Shown here in pieces: positions 61,108 to 64,000 of a stretch of DNA of 64,000 bases (position 1 is its first letter; each line of letters starts with the position of its first letter). The notes beneath the pieces are model-generated. The model was not told where the DNA came from. It ran no database searches and was given only the letters and a program-made list of their open reading frames with translations. The translations under genes and the position numbers were made by a program. Source of the stretch: an uncultured Paraburkholderia sp. (GTDB lineage: Bacteria; Pseudomonadota; Gammaproteobacteria; Burkholderiales; Burkholderiaceae); contig CALNWS010000021.1 of NCBI GenBank assembly GCA_940747215.1, positions 1 through 64,000 on the forward strand, in the 5' to 3' direction.

Positions 61108-62770
61108 ATGCGGGCTGATCCGATCCAGCGTGCAATAGACGAGGACTTGGTGCGCGTTTTGTACGCGCAGGATCCGATCGCGTTCTTTTCGCACTGGTTT
61201 TCGATTGCCGTGCTGGTAGCGATCTACTGGCCGAACATTCCGTCGCCGCCGCTTTTCATCGCGTGTTTCGGCTTCTATGCAGCGGCCAATTGCGCGAGTC
61301 TTTCGCTGTGGATCTGCAATCGCCGTTATCCCGATCTCGTCACGCCGCGCGGCTGGATCGTGCTGCACACGGTGATGCTCGTCACGCTCGCTGCGGGCGT
61401 GTTCATGTCAAACGGTTTCGATCTGCTGAACTTCTCGACGTCGATTCCATTTCTGCTCGTGCCGTCGATCGTCATGCACTTCGGCACGCATACGTTCGAC
61501 CGCACGATTCTCGCGTTCTTCTGCGCGATCAACGTCTACGCGCTGAGTTATCGCAAGCTTTTCCAGCAGGTCGTGCAGGCCCGCGTCGATCAGCAGTATC
61601 TGGCCGAATCGCTCTCGGCGCAGAAACGCGTGGCCGGAGAGGCGAGCATGGCGAAGACACGCTTTTTCGCGGCCGCGAGTCACGATCTGCGTCAGCCGTT
61701 GCATGCCATCGGACTGCTCGCCGCTTCGTTGAACGACACATCGGCGACACCCGCGCAACACGCGAAAACGGCGGAGCACATCGTCTATAACGTCGAGGCG
61801 CTCAATCAGCTCTTTAACCAGGCGCTCGATCTCGCACGACTCGAAAGCGGCGTGACGCAGGTGATCCGTTTGCATTTCCGCCTGTCCGAACTGTTCGAGC
61901 GCGTGGGTAGCCAGTACCGTCCGCAAGCCGCGGCGAAAGGGCTCGCGTTGCGTATCGCGCCGACGTCGATGGTGATGTACGACGGACCCGGTACTGCTCG
62001 AACGCGTGCTGAGCAATCTGCTTTCGAATGCCGTGCGCTATACGGAAGACGGCGCGATCTGGCTGGGCTTTCGCCGTGCGGGGCGCGCGTCGGGCGGCTA
62101 TGTCGAAGTGCGCGATTCGGGCATCGGCATTCCGGTGCAGGAGCACGAGCGCATTTTCGAGGAGTTCTATCAGGTCGCGAATCCGCAGCGTGACGCGCGC
62201 TAGGGACACGGCCTCGGTTTGCCGACCGTGAAGCGGCTCGTCGGGCTGCTCGGCGGCGAACTCGAATTGCGCTCGGTACCGGGACGCGGCTCGGTATTCC
62301 GCTTTCCGGTGCAGGCGGGCGACGCGGGCGGCATCGTCGCGAGTCTGAACGAGGCGGTGGCGGGCGGTCCTTCGGCGCAAGGGCGGCGCGTGCTGTGCAT
62401 CGACGACGAACCGTCGATTCTCGAAGGGCTCAAGAGTCTGCTCGGACGCTGGAGTTGCACCGTGCGCGGCGTGCGCGACGAACTCGGCACACTCGCGGTG
62501 CTCGAAAGCGGCTTCGTGCCAGACGCGCGGTGCTGTGCGATTACCAACTGGCCAACCATCGCACGGGCGCACAGGCGCTCACGGGCGTGCGTAACGCGCT
62601 CGCGCGTGCGGAGCACGAAGGCACCGTCACGCTGCTCATTACGGGGCGACATGGCGTCGGCGGAACTCGCGGCGCACGCTCGAAATGCTGTGGCAACAGG
62701 CGGAACTGGACAAGGGACACGCTGGCGCTCTACGGTGGCGTTACGGGAGCGTGACGCTGCTTCAGGTGAC
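61108..62770 (+). pseudogene. hybrid histidine kinase, broken
   Basis: Starts at ATG 61108 after GAAGGAGG (MRADPIQRAIDEDLVRVLYA). About six N-terminal helices (FSHWFSIAVLVAIYWPNI to DRTILAFFCAINVYALSY) are followed by HisKA with FAAASHDLRQPLHAIGLLAA, an HATPase domain (LSNLLSNAVRYTEDGAIWLG, VRDSGIGIPVQEHERIFEEF) and a C-terminal receiver (RVLCIDDEPSILEGLKSLL). Lesions: a 4-nt insertion near 61985, TAG at 62201-62203 where Gln is expected before GHGLGLP, a shift near 62525, and further decay after GTVTLLITG. It is convergent with the LuxR-type regulator, its likely partner. Confidence 0.8.
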
Positions 62771-62992
62771 GGCATGCGCGACGCAGGCACGGCCGATGCC
62801 GCTCATCGCGCAGGCGCAAAGGCGGATGCACACGGAAACGCGGGATCCGACGCAAAGCGAGGCGCAGAAGTAGGTTGTGAACAGACGAGGTGAGGCAATG
62901 GCCGGATCGCTGTTGCCGCTGTTCGCTATGCATCAAGCGTGGCGTAAAACGCATTCGCGAACCTCGAAGCGCAACGATGCCTGCAGAGATGT

Positions 62993-63770
62993 CTAAAGTG
63001 TTTTCCCCGCCTCAAGCCAGCCGTTGATCACCGCAATGGCCGTCGACCGGTTATGCACGCCGAGCGCCCGGAAAATCACGGACAGATGCGCCTTCACCGT
63101 GCCTTCCGCCACGCCGAGATCGCGCGCGATCATCTTGTTGGTCCAGCCGCGGTGCACGAGCCGCATGATGTCCTGCTGACGCGGCGACAGGTTCTCCAGC
63201 AGATGCTGCAGCGCTGGAATCTGCGGCGGCTCCGTCAGCGGCTCGACGCGTGATTCAGCCAGCGCCGTACCGCCGACACGCGCGCCCGGCATTCGCCCCG
63301 ACATTCGAGACCGAACCTTGCGTGGCATACGCGCCGGCTTCGGCGGGGGTGCCCTGGGCGTCGCGTGAACCGAGCAGGCTGAGTGCTTCCATCGGCACGT
63401 AAGCGCTGCCCGACAGCACCAGTTCGATCGCCTTGAGCATGACACTTGCAGGTTGCCGCTTCGGCACGAAACCGAGTGCACCGGCAGCGAGCACCGCGCG
63501 CATTTCATTGGGCGATTCTTCGGCGGACAGCACGACCACCGGCAGCGCGGGATTTGCTTTCAACAGCGCTTCGAGCGAGGTTGCGCCGTTCATGCCCGGC
63601 ATATGCAGATCGACGATCGCGAGATCGTGATCCGCGTCCGGACGTGCGGCGGCGAGGCTTTCCCAGGTATCAGCTTCGTCGTCGAACTGGGCGTCGGGAT
63701 CGAGGCCGCGCAGCAGCCCTTTGACGCCTTGCCGGATCAATTCATGGTCGTCAGCCACAAGAAACTTCAT
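62993..63770 (-). pseudogene. NarL/LuxR-type response regulator, frameshifted
   Basis: Receiver from ATG 63768-63770: MKFLVADDHELIRQGVKGLL, phospho-Asp in LAIVDLHMPGMNG, switch Lys in GFVPKRQ. The C-terminal LuxR helix-turn-helix (LSPRQQDIMRLVHRGWTNKM, IARDLGVAEGTVKAHLSVIF) is intact but in another frame; the shift lies in the linker near 63310. The genuine stop is TAG 62993-62995. The linker is poorly conserved, so the single lesion could be recent. Confidence 0.75.
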
Positions 63771-64000
63771 GATGTTTCCGCAAGTCGGGCCTGCCCGTTT
63801 GGGACTGCTGCCGTAAGAGGATCTCGTTTTAATTCTATTCTCGTGAATCGCATCATTGCCGCCTAACCCCGCGATCATTACCGACCGGTGGCGCGGCGCC
63901 CCTTGCGGCGCGCCGCTTCATACTCATTGCATACGTGTTTTCCATGACCATCGATACGTACGATCGCCGGACCGTTCGATGCGTTGCACTCTATCTCTAA
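63771..64000. other. window edge, no gene recognised
   Basis: Upstream region of the response regulator. An 18-codon ATG...TAA frame at 63944-64000 has no supporting evidence. Confidence 0.4.

Overview
The window is GC-rich DNA (strong G/C bias at third codon positions) from a member of the Burkholderiaceae. The protein sequences (UbiB, UbiJ, UbiE, AspRS, the 1364-residue FAD/Fe-S dehydrogenase with an N-terminal DUF3683, hopanoid, malonate decarboxylase and EfeB-type genes) read like Paraburkholderia, Caballeronia or Burkholderia. The dominant feature is gene decay: I can reconstruct about 45 broken genes against about 14 intact ones. Such a ratio suggests a lineage that recently became host-restricted, for instance a heritable plant or fungal symbiont. 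That lifestyle is an inference from the decay, not something the sequence shows directly.

Layout. 1-3.4 kb: a broken TPR/glycosyltransferase and a broken cardiolipin synthase. 3.4-19.0 kb: an almost intact housekeeping block, mostly on the minus strand (nudB, aspS, DUF502 protein, ubiB, ubiJ, a Tim44-like protein, ubiE, DUF971 protein, HIT protein, the large DUF3683 dehydrogenase), then ilvA on the plus strand; only fmdB-like and a thiopurine methyltransferase-like gene are broken here. 19-26.9 kb: a pobA stub, small exported proteins, a broken uronate/ketodeoxygluconate locus (IclR regulator, kduD, kduI, kdgT), an intact semialdehyde dehydrogenase and a broken cold-shock gene. 27-35 kb: hopanoid and lipid-modification genes (hpnJ, hpnI, hpnL, a second GT2, hpnK), all broken, around a broken QseBC/PmrAB-like two-component system with shared CTTAAG-N5-CTT(A/C)AG boxes. 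35-38 kb: a broken cyanide-insensitive bd-type oxidase operon (cydA, cydB, DUF2474). 38-42 kb: malonate decarboxylase genes truncated by an IS3 remnant, then a GntR regulator and an MFS carrier. 42-46.7 kb: a DMT exporter, LysR stub and ferric-iron ABC transporter. 46.8-50.8 kb: efeB, a beta-propeller protein and an OprB-like porin behind a candidate Fur box. 51-60.7 kb: a GMC oxidoreductase/hydrolase gene broken into three dispersed pieces, with a truncated FAD oxidase, histidine-type ABC ATPases and a hut remnant between the pieces. 60.7-64 kb: a broken hybrid histidine kinase and its LuxR-type response regulator.

The decay has a clear style: roughly twenty in-frame TAG codons (few TAA or TGA), 1-4 nt indels, at least nine perfect tandem duplications of 9-20 bp, internal deletions between apparent short repeats, and fusions of unrelated genes. 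What remains intact is translation, ubiquinone synthesis, redox and branched amino-acid synthesis. What is lost is transport, catabolism, environmental sensing, iron uptake, hopanoid modification and an alternative oxidase.
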